Position numbers and translations under genes: made by a program
The notes under the pieces: model-generated
The model's database searches: none
What the model saw: the letters and a program-made list of their open reading frames with translations, nothing else
Told to the model about the DNA's origin: nothing
DNA from: Chlorobaculum sp. MV4-Y
GTDB lineage: Bacteria > Bacteroidota > Chlorobiia > Chlorobiales > Chlorobiaceae
DNA length: 64,000 bases
Reading direction: 5' to 3'
Assembly: GCF_025244685.1 (NCBI RefSeq)
Contig: NZ_CP104202.1
Coordinates: 1,554,359 to 1,618,358, forward strand
Shown here: positions 1 to 8,511 of the stretch, one piece after another
Layout: each line of letters opens with the position of its first letter
How positions within the stretch are numbered: the first letter of the stretch is position 1

Positions 1-520
1 GCGGCTCGTCATACTGCCCTGCATCCACCTCCCGCCCACCGAAGCTCCGACCGAGGCAATAGGGAAATCCGAGCCAGTCTATCAGACCACCGGCAGCTCC
101 GGCATAGTCGAACACGCGCCTGCCACACCGCCGCTCAGGCAACGAGAGAATCTTCGGCTGCAACGCGCCGACTTTCGGATCGCGTTCCGCCGCCTCGACG
201 AGACAACCCAGCCATTCCGGGTCGACGATGGTATCGTCATTCAGAAAAATGACATACGGCGAGTTCGCATACTTGAGACCCTCGTTGCACCCACCGGCAT
301 ATCCGGCGTTTTCGGGCAAGTGAAGGACGAAGATTTCGGGATAATCGGATTCGAGACCGGCGAGATCAGAGGCGTCGCCGCCGTTATCGACGATGATGAC
401 AGAAAAGTCACGGAAGATGGTTTTGCGGAGAGCGTCGAGGCACAAATTGAGCATCGGGCGATTCCTGAGATGCGGAATGACGACCGTCACCGCCGGAGCG
501 GCTTTGCTCGATGCTTGCAT
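1..520 (-). CDS. Glycosyltransferase family 2 (partial, C-terminus outside window)
   Basis: Reading leftward from the ATG at 520, an open frame of 173 codons runs off the window edge. The product begins with the beta strand of a GT-A fold (VTVVIPHLRNRP, residues 11-22), followed by IIVDNGG (42-48), the acceptor-loop style motif PENAGYAGGCNEG (69-81) and the metal/nucleotide-sugar motif FLNDDT (92-97), the usual order in family 2 glycosyltransferases, especially rhamnosyltransferase-like members. It would transfer a sugar from a nucleotide donor at the cytoplasmic face, probably for cell-surface polysaccharide; donor and acceptor cannot be told from this fragment. It lies downstream of trpA on the same strand, separated by about 200 bases containing an inverted repeat, so it is probably a separate unit. 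Family call is firm; specificity unknown. Confidence 0.88.
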   Translation of the reverse strand, partial: MQASSKAAPAVTVVIPHLRNRPMLNLCLDALRKTIFRDFSVIIVDNGGDASDLAGLESDYPEIFVLHLPENAGYAGGCNEGLKYANSPYVIFLNDDTIVDPEWLGCLVEAAERDPKVGALQPKILSLPERRCGRRVFDYAGAAGGLIDWLGFPYCLGRSFGGREVDAGQYDEP

Positions 521-603
521 GGTCAGGCGATTGGAATGGAAAGATGCGGGATTATCTCAAATGGGTTTTACCAATTGGTTCCCCTCTCATGAGTTTTGTC
601 CTG

Positions 604-700
604 CCATTCTGAACGGAGCAGAGCACAGTGAAGAATCCAGCCGGAGCACCTCAATACTCCCCGAAAACCACGAGAGTCTTCGCTGCGCTCAGAATGACAA
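604..700. repeat. Dispersed inverted repeat of the CATTCTGAGCGCAGCGAAG type
   Basis: Two arms in inverted orientation lie between trpA and the glycosyltransferase gene. The left arm (604-637) begins CATTCTGAACGGAGCAGAG and the right arm, read on the minus strand (698-674), begins CATTCTGAGCGCAGCGAAGA. When translated this family gives the peptide CHSERSEDS, which turns up as spurious protein tails in many unrelated bacterial genomes. It is a noncoding dispersed palindromic repeat, possibly able to fold as a hairpin in RNA. The arms differ at several positions, so the copy is not recent. Confidence 0.7.
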
Positions 701-728
701 GAAAAAAAACGGCACCCTGCCACATGAT

Positions 729-1532
729 TCACCGCAACGACTTCCAGAAACCGGCGGCCATCTTCGCAGTCTCTTCGGGAGTTTTCGCTATGGCGACGTG
801 TTGCAGCAGCGCCGATCCGACCACCGCGCCATCGGCCAGCTCCCACATTTTGCGCACGCGTTCGCGATCCTTGATGCCGAAGCCGACGACAAACTTCTTC
901 TTCGTGTGCTCGCGCACCCGGCGCAGGTACTCGGCGATCTTCTCGTCCATGCCCGCGCTGTCGAGCTTGCCGGTGCCGGTGGTGGCGTTGACCGCGAGGC
1001 AGTACGAAAAGTCGGTGGACATGCTGTCGATCAGCTCGATCCGCTCCGGCGGCGTGACCGGCGAAATGAGGTAGATCACTGAAAGACCGAAGTTTTTGGC
1101 GCGTTCGAGGAAATCCTCCGACTCCTCCGGCGGCAGGTCGGGAATCAGCAACCCATCCACGCCCGCCTTGACCGCGTCGTCCATGAAGCAGTCGCCGCCG
1201 TACGCGATGAGCGGATTGCAGTAGCCCATAAGCAGAATCGGTGTGGTGATCTTCTTGCACCCCTCGCCGTTACGCGCTTTTCTGACCAGCTCGAAGATAC
1301 TGCCGACATGCACGCCATGACTGATCGCCTTGTGCGCCGCGTCCTGGATCACCGGTCCGTCGCCGATGGGATCGGAGTAGGGCATTCCAAGCTCGATGAG
1401 GTCGGCCCCGCTCTCCTGCAACGCTTCGAGCACGGGCAAAGTCGCGCCCGGCACGGGAAATTCAGGCATATAGTAGGCGATGAGCAGCTTCTTGTCCTGC
1501 TTCACCAGCCGGGTGATTCTGTTCTCTTTCAT
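729..1532 (-). CDS. trpA: Tryptophan synthase alpha subunit
   Basis: 267 residues, the normal TrpA length. It cleaves indole-3-glycerol phosphate to indole and glyceraldehyde 3-phosphate in the cytoplasm and passes indole to TrpB through a tunnel. The signature DLIELGMPYSDPIGDGP (residues 44-60) carries both catalytic acids, Glu47 and Asp58, equivalent to Glu49 and Asp60 of the enteric enzyme. VVGSALL near the C-terminus is the phosphate-binding region. The frame stays open far upstream, but the ATG at 1532 gives MKENRI, the expected start, and overlaps the stop of the preceding protease gene by four bases, suggesting translational coupling. The partner trpB is not adjacent but lies at 16438-17640, so the two subunits are made from separate transcripts. 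Confidence 0.97.
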   Translation of the reverse strand: MKENRITRLVKQDKKLLIAYYMPEFPVPGATLPVLEALQESGADLIELGMPYSDPIGDGPVIQDAAHKAISHGVHVGSIFELVRKARNGEGCKKITTPILLMGYCNPLIAYGGDCFMDDAVKAGVDGLLIPDLPPEESEDFLERAKNFGLSVIYLISPVTPPERIELIDSMSTDFSYCLAVNATTGTGKLDSAGMDEKIAEYLRRVREHTKKKFVVGFGIKDRERVRKMWELADGAVVGSALLQHVAIAKTPEETAKMAAGFWKSLR

Positions 1533-2230
1533 AGATGAAATAATGAGGGCACCAGATTGGGGATGACAAAAATATCGAGCACCATCGAAAACATGGTAAT
1601 CATATGTACCAGCACGCTTCCCCACACATTTTTCGATTTGAGCACAATATAACCGCCAAGAATGCCAATCGGAAAAGCCATCATCGCCATCAGCCCGCGC
1701 TCGTACATGCCGACCGGCGCGACGGCGTAGTGGTTCAGCACATAGCACATCGCGGTGACGAACACGCTCAGGTGCGGATTGACTCCCTTCTCGACCATCG
1801 ATGAAAGCATCAGGCCGCGCCACAGGAACTCCTCGGCGAGCACGAGAATCGGAAAAAGAAAGAGAAAATTCTTGTTGACGAGAATGCCGAGCATGTCGGT
1901 CATCGGCGGCGCGCCCTTCGAGTAGTAGATCACCGTGTTGACGATGTCCATCACGAAAAGGATTCCGCCCGCGATACCACCCCATTTCAGGGATTTTTTC
2001 AGATTGCCACCCGCCAGATACATCCCGGCCCACTCGCTCTTGCTCACGCCGCGCCACACAACGACGCCGATGCCGCCGATCACGTAAAGCGCCAGCGCGG
2101 GCCACTCTTGCAGCGGCGTGAAGTGACCGACAAGGCCGGTGATCCAGATGAGCGCCGTCAGCCCGAACGCGAGTTTGAAACGCTCGTTCAGTGAAGCGGA
2201 ACCGGAATCAATCGCCTTTTCCCTTTCCAT
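1529..2230 (-). CDS. CPBP family intramembrane metalloprotease
   Basis: 233 residues with about six to seven hydrophobic segments. The family signature EExxxR is seen as AEEFLWRG (Glu133, Glu134, Arg138), followed by the second conserved region around Asn166-His167 and a third with HMITMF near the C-terminus, which together supply the metal-binding residues of CAAX-protease/bacteriocin-processing (Abi, Rce1-like) proteins. It should sit in the cytoplasmic membrane; the substrate is unknown. It starts 30 bases after queC and overlaps trpA by four bases, so queC, this gene and trpA are probably co-transcribed. There is no evident functional link to tryptophan or queuosine synthesis. Confidence 0.87.
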   Translation of the reverse strand: MEREKAIDSGSASLNERFKLAFGLTALIWITGLVGHFTPLQEWPALALYVIGGIGVVVWRGVSKSEWAGMYLAGGNLKKSLKWGGIAGGILFVMDIVNTVIYYSKGAPPMTDMLGILVNKNFLFLFPILVLAEEFLWRGLMLSSMVEKGVNPHLSVFVTAMCYVLNHYAVAPVGMYERGLMAMMAFPIGILGGYIVLKSKNVWGSVLVHMITMFSMVLDIFVIPNLVPSLFHL

Positions 2231-2260
2231 AATGTGTCAGGAATTACTTGGTTTCGATGA

Positions 2261-2944
2261 TTACTGCAAATAGTTGGGCCGGACTTCGTATTCCACGGGA
2301 TCCTCTATTCCAGCTGACGCGAAGGCCCGCAAGCGCCGAGCGCAACTGTCGCACACGCCGCACGCTTTGCCCTCGCTCTTGTAGCACGACCAGCTGAAGT
2401 GGAACGGCGCATCGAGTTCCAGCCCGCGCTGGACGATCTCAGCCTTGTTCATGGCGATGAGCGGCGTCACGATTTCGATGCGCGTCTCGGGCCGTGTGCC
2501 GTGCTCAATCACCCGGTTGAAGGCGTCGTAAAAGATTTTGCGGCAGTCGGGATAACCGGACGAATCCTCCTCGACCGCGCCGATGTAGATGCGGCTTGCA
2601 CCAATCACCTCCGACCAGCTCACGGCCATCGAGAGGAAATTGGCATTGCGAAAGGGCACGTAACTGGTGGGAATATCGGTACCTGCGAGATCGGCAGGGC
2701 CGACGGGAATCGCCGAGTCGGTCAGCGACGAGCCGCCGATGGTGCTGAGGAACATGGCATCGACCTCCAGCCGGTCGGCGATGCCGTAATGGTCGCAAAT
2801 CTGCCGGAAGCATTGAAGCTCCTTCGTCCACGTCCGCTGCCCGTAATTGACATGCACGGCCGCCAGCTCAAATCCCTCACGATGGGCCAGCGCGGTAGCC
2901 ACCAGGCTATCCATCCCGCCGCTGAGCAAAAGTACTGCTCTCAT
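2261..2944 (-). CDS. queC: 7-cyano-7-deazaguanine synthase
   Basis: 227 residues from the ATG at 2944. QueC converts 7-carboxy-7-deazaguanine and ammonia to preQ0 with ATP, a step of queuosine synthesis. The N-terminal pyrophosphatase P-loop reads [12 protein letters not shown], and the C-terminus has the zinc-binding cysteine cluster with [18 protein letters not shown]. The frame is open 20 codons further upstream, but that extension (rich in Asn, Ile, Phe) looks like translated promoter DNA and the family starts at [10 protein letters not shown]. It is the first gene of the probable queC-CPBP-trpA unit and is divergent from the histidine kinase gene. No preQ1 riboswitch could be made out upstream. 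Confidence 0.96.
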   Translation of the reverse strand: MRAVLLLSGGMDSLVATALAHREGFELAAVHVNYGQRTWTKELQCFRQICDHYGIADRLEVDAMFLSTIGGSSLTDSAIPVGPADLAGTDIPTSYVPFRNANFLSMAVSWSEVIGASRIYIGAVEEDSSGYPDCRKIFYDAFNRVIEHGTRPETRIEIVTPLIAMNKAEIVQRGLELDAPFHFSWSCYKSEGKACGVCDSCARRLRAFASAGIEDPVEYEVRPNYLQ

Positions 2945-3105
2945 AGGTTCAGGTTCGGCAATAACGAAAAAATTGTTTTTAATTGTAATCAATCCATAAC
3001 ACAAATAAAAAAGGCAGATTGGGATCCGAACGAAACTCCGTGAAAAGTTAAAATTGATATAGAACTATACATTTATCAAAAAAAATAGGTATTATTCTTT
3101 AATAA

Positions 3106-5298
3106 ATGGTTCTGCAGCCAGCGTTGGCGTTATCAACCCCCTTTTTTGCAAAAAAAGTATCCCTTGCCATGCCTGATCCCAGTATTGATAAGAGAGACGA
3201 ACAGCAGGCCCCATCACCGCAACCCGATGGTATGTCCGCAGTTGAAACACCCCAAGGCAATGATTTTTTCAAGAATATTTTTGAGAACCATTCTGCTGTA
3301 ATGATGCTTATCGATGCTGAATCAGGCAGCATCGTCGATGCCAACCGGGCAGCAGCCAAGTTTTACGGGTGGACCGTCAATCAGCTCCGCTCGATGAAAA
3401 TCCATGAGATTGATGCACCATCGTGGGCACATGAACAACCCTGGCTGAAAAAGCTGTCGGAAGAGAAAGAGGAGCGATTCTTCTCGATGCACCGGAAAGC
3501 CGACGGAACGCTCTCTCTCGTTGAGCTGAACTTTGGCACAATCACGCTGGAAAACAAAACGCTGATCCTGGCCATCATACAAGACAATATCGAACGCTAC
3601 CATTTCGCAGCGCTGACCGAATTCAGGCGCCATCTTCTCGAAATGGCCGATAACGCTTCGACCGAGGATTTACTCACCTATACGCTTGATGAGGCTGAAC
3701 GGCTGACCGGCAGCACACTCGGATTTTTCAATCTGATCTCGGATGATCAGTCAATTATGAGATACGCCTGTTCGAGCAACGCAAAAAAAGACAACTGCGG
3801 CCATGCAAAACATCCCTCGGTGATCGACTTCAAAGTGCAGGCTGACGTCATACAGGAAAAGAGAGCAGTAATACACAATGATCATGCAACACTCAGGCAC
3901 TGCAACTGCAAATCAGCATCGCACAAGGAAGCCATACGCGAGCTGATCGTACCGATCATCCGCAACAGCAAGGTGATGGCAACTCTCGAAGTCGGCGACA
4001 AGCCCGCCAACTATGACCAGAATGACATCCGGCTGCTCAACGAGCTGAGCGGAGTGGCATGGGATATCATTGCCCGAAAGCATGCTGAAAATTCAGCACA
4101 AAAGACGATGGAAGCCATGCAGCATACCCAGAAAATGGATATGATCGGTCGTCTCGCAGGTGGTATTGCCCACGACATTAACAACGTGCTTTCGACCATT
4201 TTGGGACATACTGAAATAGTCATCGAGGAATTGAATGACAAGAGCCCATATGTCAAAAATCTGCTGAACATCCGCGACTCAACCATGCGCGCAGCCCATC
4301 TGATACAACAATTGCTGGCCTTTGCGCGAAAACAAACGATCCTGCCAAAAATTTTAGAACTGGACACAGCCCTTCATGACGAAGTGCCGATGTTGCAAAA
4401 ACTGATCGGGGAAAAGATACACCTCGAGCTACGCCCCGGCAGTCATGGAGCAAAAATTCTGATAGATCCATCCCAGTTCGAGCAGTTGATAACAAGCCTG
4501 TGCGCCAATGCGCGCGAAGCCATCAATGGTACGGGATCGGTAATGATCGAAACCTCAAGCATAACAGTGTCTCCCTCCGATTGCTATGCAAACCATCCCT
4601 GCCAGGTTCCGGGCAATTTTGCCATGATCTCAGTGATTGACAACGGTTGTGGCATAGACAAGAATGTGCTTCCCCACATCTTCGACCCTTTTTTCACCAC
4701 GAAAGAAGTCGGAAAAGGCAGTGGCATGGGACTTTCAACCGTTTATGGTATCGTCGCACAGAACAAAGGCTATATCGAATGCGAAAGTACTCCGGGCAAG
4801 GGAAGCCGGTTTACAATTTACCTGCCCTTGTGTGAAGAAATGCTCGTGCCTGACAGAAAGAAGCCGCGGAAAGATACAGCAAGTACTGATAAACAGCAGA
4901 CAATACTGGTGATCGATGATAATGAGGCCATCCTTTATATCGTCAAAACCGTTCTTGAAAAAAGTGGATACCGTGTGCTTTCGACAACCTCGGCAAACGA
5001 AGCAATCAACATCGTGGCAAATTCGGGAAAGAAAATTGATATGCTTCTGACGGATGTAGTTATGCCAGAGATGAACGGCAAAGAGCTTTCAAGGAAACTT
5101 CGCGCCATATCCCCTCATCTGAAAACCATTTTTATGTCCGGCTTTCCACAGGAAATGAACTTGCTTGAGGAGGGCGCTGAACACGAGATGCATTTCATCA
5201 ACAAACCGTTCAAGATCGTCGAATTTACCGCCACCATCAAAGCTATGCTCACTGAGTCTCATAGCACACAGAACCCCGAAACGGAAACGAAGTCTTGA
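3106..5298 (+). CDS. Hybrid sensor histidine kinase (PAS-GAF-HisKA-HATPase-REC)
   Basis: 730 residues, no membrane segment or signal peptide, so a cytosolic sensor. Order of domains: PAS about 53-165 (VDANRAAAKFYGW), GAF about 180-325 with several cysteines and histidines (C230, C267, C269 region) that might bind a metal or cofactor, HisKA with phosphoacceptor His356 in GGIAHDINN, HATPase with N-box LCANAREAI (465-473), G1 DNGCGI and G2 GKGSGMGLS, then a C-terminal receiver with acidic pocket VIDDNE (602-607) and phosphoacceptor Asp650 in LLTDVVMP. There is no separate output domain, so phosphotransfer must go to another protein. The start could instead be the ATG at 3169 (MPDPSIDK); neither has a strong ribosome binding site. 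The ligand is unknown. Confidence 0.93.
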   Translation: MVLQPALALSTPFFAKKVSLAMPDPSIDKRDEQQAPSPQPDGMSAVETPQGNDFFKNIFENHSAVMMLIDAESGSIVDANRAAAKFYGWTVNQLRSMKIHEIDAPSWAHEQPWLKKLSEEKEERFFSMHRKADGTLSLVELNFGTITLENKTLILAIIQDNIERYHFAALTEFRRHLLEMADNASTEDLLTYTLDEAERLTGSTLGFFNLISDDQSIMRYACSSNAKKDNCGHAKHPSVIDFKVQADVIQEKRAVIHNDHATLRHCNCKSASHKEAIRELIVPIIRNSKVMATLEVGDKPANYDQNDIRLLNELSGVAWDIIARKHAENSAQKTMEAMQHTQKMDMIGRLAGGIAHDINNVLSTILGHTEIVIEELNDKSPYVKNLLNIRDSTMRAAHLIQQLLAFARKQTILPKILELDTALHDEVPMLQKLIGEKIHLELRPGSHGAKILIDPSQFEQLITSLCANAREAINGTGSVMIETSSITVSPSDCYANHPCQVPGNFAMISVIDNGCGIDKNVLPHIFDPFFTTKEVGKGSGMGLSTVYGIVAQNKGYIECESTPGKGSRFTIYLPLCEEMLVPDRKKPRKDTASTDKQQTILVIDDNEAILYIVKTVLEKSGYRVLSTTSANEAINIVANSGKKIDMLLTDVVMPEMNGKELSRKLRAISPHLKTIFMSGFPQEMNLLEEGAEHEMHFINKPFKIVEFTATIKAMLTESHSTQNPETETKS

Positions 5299-5400
5299 TC
5301 GAACGCGTCACAGGCGAAGAATAGTCAGTCTCGAAATCGCTACTAGATGCGATTTCGGTGAAGAGAAATAAAAATCCAACCAATTCACTCAACAAAAAAG

Positions 5401-5890
5401 GGCTCTTCGCAGAATATCGTGGGAAGAAGGGTGTGTATGAAGTAACATAGAGTAATTTTGAGCGTTACCCAACCACACCTTGATACTTCCATGCAGAGCC
5501 TGACGAGCCATTACCACCAACTTTTAGCTCCTTCCTCAAACTGGAAGGTCGAGAGCGTTCATGTGTCGATGAGCGGCAAGCGGGTCGAGATCAGACTGGT
5601 CTGTACCGGCAAGCAGGTCGCGTGTCCGGTATGCGGTGCATCATGGAAGATGGGCTCAAAACCGTTCAGGCACCGTGGGCCGGTAAGGCATTGCCGTTTC
5701 ACGCTGCAGTTCGAAAGCTTTGCGATCGAGCTGCTCTTGCACTGCGCGAACATCAAGGCGTCAGCAAGAGGGTTCCACCGTTTCGAGAGTTATCGCAACC
5801 GGATTTTGTTTTACTGCGGCAAACTCAACAGGGCTATCGAATCATGACGGAACAGCAGAAGCCCTTACCCACGATATTCTGCGAAGAACC
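5401..5890. mobile_element. Internally deleted ISL3-family element (MITE-like)
   Basis: Terminal inverted repeats bound the segment: the left end begins GGCTCTTCGCAGAATATCGT and the right end, read on the minus strand from 5890, begins GGTTCTTCGCAGAATATCGT, continuing as GGG and an AAGG-containing stretch on both sides. Between them is only the first and last part of an ISL3-type transposase gene. The element is therefore about 490 bases instead of the roughly 1.3-1.5 kb usual for the family. No clear 8-base target duplication can be read because both flanks are A-rich. Confidence 0.82.
5458..5847 (+). pseudogene. ISL3-family transposase remnant (N- and C-terminal ends fused)
   Basis: 129 codons from a TTG (an in-frame ATG lies at 5491). 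The first 100 residues are the zinc-ribbon N-terminus of ISL3 transposases: a beta-rich start followed by CPVCGASWKMGSK and a downstream basic stretch. After about residue 98 the sequence jumps to the conserved C-terminal tail ARGFHRFESYRNRILFY. The helix-turn-helix and the whole DDE catalytic core are missing, so the product cannot transpose. The fusion is in frame, but the protein is probably a decay product. It lies inside intact terminal repeats and could in principle still be moved by a full-length relative elsewhere. Confidence 0.83.
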
Positions 5891-5900
5891 AAAAAAAACA

Positions 5901-5942
5901 AACGATAAAAAAGGCCCGCTTTCGCAGGCCTTTTTTATCGTT
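5901..5942. terminator. Bidirectional terminator between ISL3 remnant and groEL
   Basis: A long stem AACGATAAAAAAGGCC pairs with GGCCTTTTTTATCGTT around a short loop. On the minus strand it follows the groEL stop by about 15 bases with a T-run in the stem; on the plus strand it follows the IS remnant. Confidence 0.85.
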
Positions 5943-5957
5943 ATGAACAATCGGGGA

Positions 5958-7592
5958 TCAGTACATGCCACCCATGCCCCCCGGAGGCATTGCAGGCATG
6001 TCAGACTTGTCTTCCTTGACGTCGGTGATTGCAGCTTCCGTAGTAAGCAGGATGCTGGCAACCGAAGCGGCGTTCTCGAGCGCGCTGCGGGTCACCTTGG
6101 TCGGATCGACCACGCCTGCTTCGACGAGGTTCTCGTACTGCTCGGTGCGAGCGTTGAAGCCCTGATCGCCTTCGGCGTTCTTCACCTTCTCGAGAACGAC
6201 AGCGCCATCGGTCGTGCCGGTGTTGGCAACGATCTGGCGGAGAGGCTCTTCGAGCGCGCGGCGAATGATCTCGATACCGGTCTTCTGGTCTTCATTGTCG
6301 GCAACAGCGTTGGCAAGGCCTTTGGCTGCACGGATGAGCGCAACGCCACCGCCAACCACGATGCCCTCCTGAACGGCTGCGCGGGTTGCGTGCAGCGCAT
6401 CCTCGACGCGGGCTTTCTTCTCTTTCATCTCGACTTCGGTCGAGGCACCAATTTTGAGCACGGCCACGCCGCCGGAGAGCTTGGCGAGGCGCTCCTGGAG
6501 CTTCTCGGTATCATACTCGGAAGTCGATTTCTCGATCTGGCCCTTGATCTCGGCGATGCGGGCCTTGATCTCTTCCTGCTTGCCGCGGCCTTCGACGATG
6601 GTGGTGTTGTCCTTGTCGATGGTGATCCGGGCAGCCTGGCCAAGGTAGGCCATGGTTGCGTTTTCGAGCTTGTAGCCTTTCTCTTCGGAGATAACGGTGC
6701 CACCGGTGAGGATGGAGATATCTTCGAGCATGGCTTTGCGGCGATCACCAAAGCCGGGAGCCTTGACGGCGGCGACTTTCAGGGTGCCGCGGAGCTTGTT
6801 AACCACGAGGGTGGCCAGTGCTTCGCCTTCGATGTCTTCAGCAATGATAAGCAGCGGACGGCCGGACTGTGCAGCTTTTTCGAGGATCGGAAGAAGCTCT
6901 TTCATGTTGCTGATCTTCTTGTCGTAGATCAGAATGAGCGCCTCTTCAAGCTCGGCTTCCATGGTCTCGGAATTGGTCACGAAGTAGGGAGAGAGGTAGC
7001 CGCGGTCGAACTGCATACCTTCGACAACCTTCAGCTCGGTCTCCATGCCCTTTGCCTCTTCGACGGTGATGACGCCATCCTTGCCGACCTTGTCCATCGC
7101 CTCGGCGATCAGCTCACCGATTTCAGGATCGTTGTTGGCAGAAATGGTGCCAACCTGGGCGATTTCTTTCTTGCCGGAGATGGAGCGACTGATGTTGCGC
7201 AGCTCGGCGACAACCTCTTTCACGGCGCGGTCGATACCACGCTTCAGGTCGATCGGGCGAGCGCCAGCGGTGACGTTCTTCAGACCTTCGCGGTAAATAG
7301 CCTGGGCAAGCACAGTTGCGGTGGTGGTGCCGTCACCAGCGACATCGCTGGTCTTGGAAGCCACTTCGCGAACCATCTGGGCGCCCATGTTCTCGAACGG
7401 ATCGGCAAGTTCGATCTCTTTTGCAACGGTCACGCCGTCCTTGGTCGAGGTCGGAGCACCGAATTTTTTGTCGATAAGCACGTTGCGACCGGCTGGGCCG
7501 AGGGTCACTTTTACGGCATTAGCAAGTTTATCGACGCCAACCTTAAGTTTGGTCCTCGCCTCGGCGTCAAAAAGAATATCTTTAGCAGTCAT
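5958..7592 (-). CDS. groEL: 60 kDa chaperonin GroEL
   Basis: 544 residues, typical GroEL length. It forms the double-ring ATP-dependent folding chamber in the cytoplasm with GroES as lid. Visible marks: start MTAKDILFD, nucleotide site [11 protein letters not shown] with its catalytic Asp, the apical-domain substrate surface around residues 190-370, and a C-terminal Gly-Met tail [10 protein letters not shown] good ribosome binding site (GGAGGA) precedes the ATG at 7592. It is the second gene of groES-groEL, 48 bases after groES, with one CIRCE operator upstream of the pair and the terminator at 5901-5942 downstream. Only one copy is present in the window. Confidence 0.99.
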   Translation of the reverse strand: MTAKDILFDAEARTKLKVGVDKLANAVKVTLGPAGRNVLIDKKFGAPTSTKDGVTVAKEIELADPFENMGAQMVREVASKTSDVAGDGTTTATVLAQAIYREGLKNVTAGARPIDLKRGIDRAVKEVVAELRNISRSISGKKEIAQVGTISANNDPEIGELIAEAMDKVGKDGVITVEEAKGMETELKVVEGMQFDRGYLSPYFVTNSETMEAELEEALILIYDKKISNMKELLPILEKAAQSGRPLLIIAEDIEGEALATLVVNKLRGTLKVAAVKAPGFGDRRKAMLEDISILTGGTVISEEKGYKLENATMAYLGQAARITIDKDNTTIVEGRGKQEEIKARIAEIKGQIEKSTSEYDTEKLQERLAKLSGGVAVLKIGASTEVEMKEKKARVEDALHATRAAVQEGIVVGGGVALIRAAKGLANAVADNEDQKTGIEIIRRALEEPLRQIVANTGTTDGAVVLEKVKNAEGDQGFNARTEQYENLVEAGVVDPTKVTRSALENAASVASILLTTEAAITDVKEDKSDMPAMPPGGMGGMY

Positions 7593-7640
7593 TGTAAAGC
7601 GTTCCTCCTTAAGGATTTAAAAAAACTGTTTGTGAATTGG

Positions 7641-7928
7641 TCAGCCAAGAATCGCGAAGATATCGGACTCGCGCATGATCAGGTAGTCCTCGCCCTCGAC
7701 CTGGACTTCGGTGCCAGAGTACTTGCCATAAAGGACCTTGTCGCCAGCGTTCACCTGCATGGTGACAACCTGGCCAGCATCGGAAACCTTGCCCGGACCA
7801 ACGGCAATGACTTCACCGTACATCGGCTTCTCTTTGCCGGTATCGGGAATGTAGAGGCCACCCTTGGTTTTCTCTTCGGCAGGAGCGGGCTTAACAATAA
7901 CTCGATCAGCTAATGGTTTCAAGTTCAT
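7641..7928 (-). CDS. groES: 10 kDa co-chaperonin GroES
   Basis: 95 residues, full family length. GroES is the heptameric lid of the GroEL chamber. The start [14 protein letters not shown] is the classic GroES N-terminus; the mobile loop [16 protein letters not shown] (about residues 20-35) contacts GroEL, and YGKYSGTEV lies near the C-terminus. The gene leads the groES-groEL operon and sits about 80 bases downstream of a CIRCE operator, so heat-shock control by HrcA is expected. Confidence 0.99.
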   Translation of the reverse strand: MNLKPLADRVIVKPAPAEEKTKGGLYIPDTGKEKPMYGEVIAVGPGKVSDAGQVVTMQVNAGDKVLYGKYSGTEVQVEGEDYLIMRESDIFAILG

Positions 7929-8007
7929 TGTCTTCTTTCTCGTTTGATTTGGTTAATAGATTGTCTTTTGTCATCATAAATGGTCTGAACGCGGGGTTCA
8001 GTCGTTA

Positions 8008-8034
8008 TTAGCACTCAACAAGGGAGAGCGCTAA
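8008..8034. promoter_or_regulatory. CIRCE operator (HrcA site) upstream of groESL
   Basis: TTAGCACTC at 8008-8016, nine bases of spacer, then GAGCGCTAA at 8026-8034. This matches the CIRCE consensus TTAGCACTC-N9-GAGTGCTAA with a single mismatch. The HrcA repressor binds this element in many bacteria and controls groESL; the hrcA gene itself is not in the window. Confidence 0.93.
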
Positions 8035-8122
8035 TACAGGGATAATTATAAAAAAAATTTCCGGGGCGCAAATATTTTTTTATCCTGAAGCACCTTGAAA
8101 CCCTGAAACCAGAGCCTTTGAT

Positions 8123-8431
8123 ATGACTTCAGATGATCGTAACAAAAGAAATCCCGAAACGCTCGGCGCCATTGGCAAGGTCACGCTGGAAAAACTGGCA
8201 AGCCTCTCCTCGAAAATCAGGGATGACGTCGCAACCGAGCCTGACAGGATCAACCATGAAATCCTCTCCGAAATCGTAGCACTCGCCTCAAACCGGGTGT
8301 CGGTCGAAAAAAACGAATCAATTCTCGATGAGGGCGGCAGTGCCTGGACGGAACGCACCGAATCACACTACCCCCACATCCGCCTCCACGGCGGCGCGCT
8401 GGAGGATGATCCGCTGAAGATGAATATTTGA
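8123..8431 (+). CDS. Hypothetical protein, 102 residues
   Basis: A short, mostly hydrophilic and probably helical protein beginning MTSDDRNKRNPETLG, with no membrane segment, cysteine or recognisable motif. The frame is preferred to the antisense frame over the same bases because it starts soon after the groES promoter region, has Chlorobi-like codon use and ends just before the intergenic space to uvrA. It is divergent from groES and convergent with uvrA. The C-terminal part (SHYPHIRLHGG, then an acidic segment) is unusual but not diagnostic. Function cannot be stated. Confidence 0.6.
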   Translation: MTSDDRNKRNPETLGAIGKVTLEKLASLSSKIRDDVATEPDRINHEILSEIVALASNRVSVEKNESILDEGGSAWTERTESHYPHIRLHGGALEDDPLKMNI

Positions 8432-8511
8432 GAGTTTCTCTTTCTTCAGGCTTTTTTCCTATAGCTCTTACAGGAAAGAAGAGTGATGCGAAGTGCTGAA
8501 CTGTTCACAGA

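Noticed and set aside
2945-3105. preQ1 riboswitch upstream of queC
   Set aside because: No match to the class I stem-loop with A-rich tail or to class II could be read in this AT-rich leader.
5622-7913. 763-residue open frame antisense to groES-groEL
   Set aside because: It is a mirror of the strongly conserved groEL coding frame with high GC third positions; no ribosome site or family resemblance.
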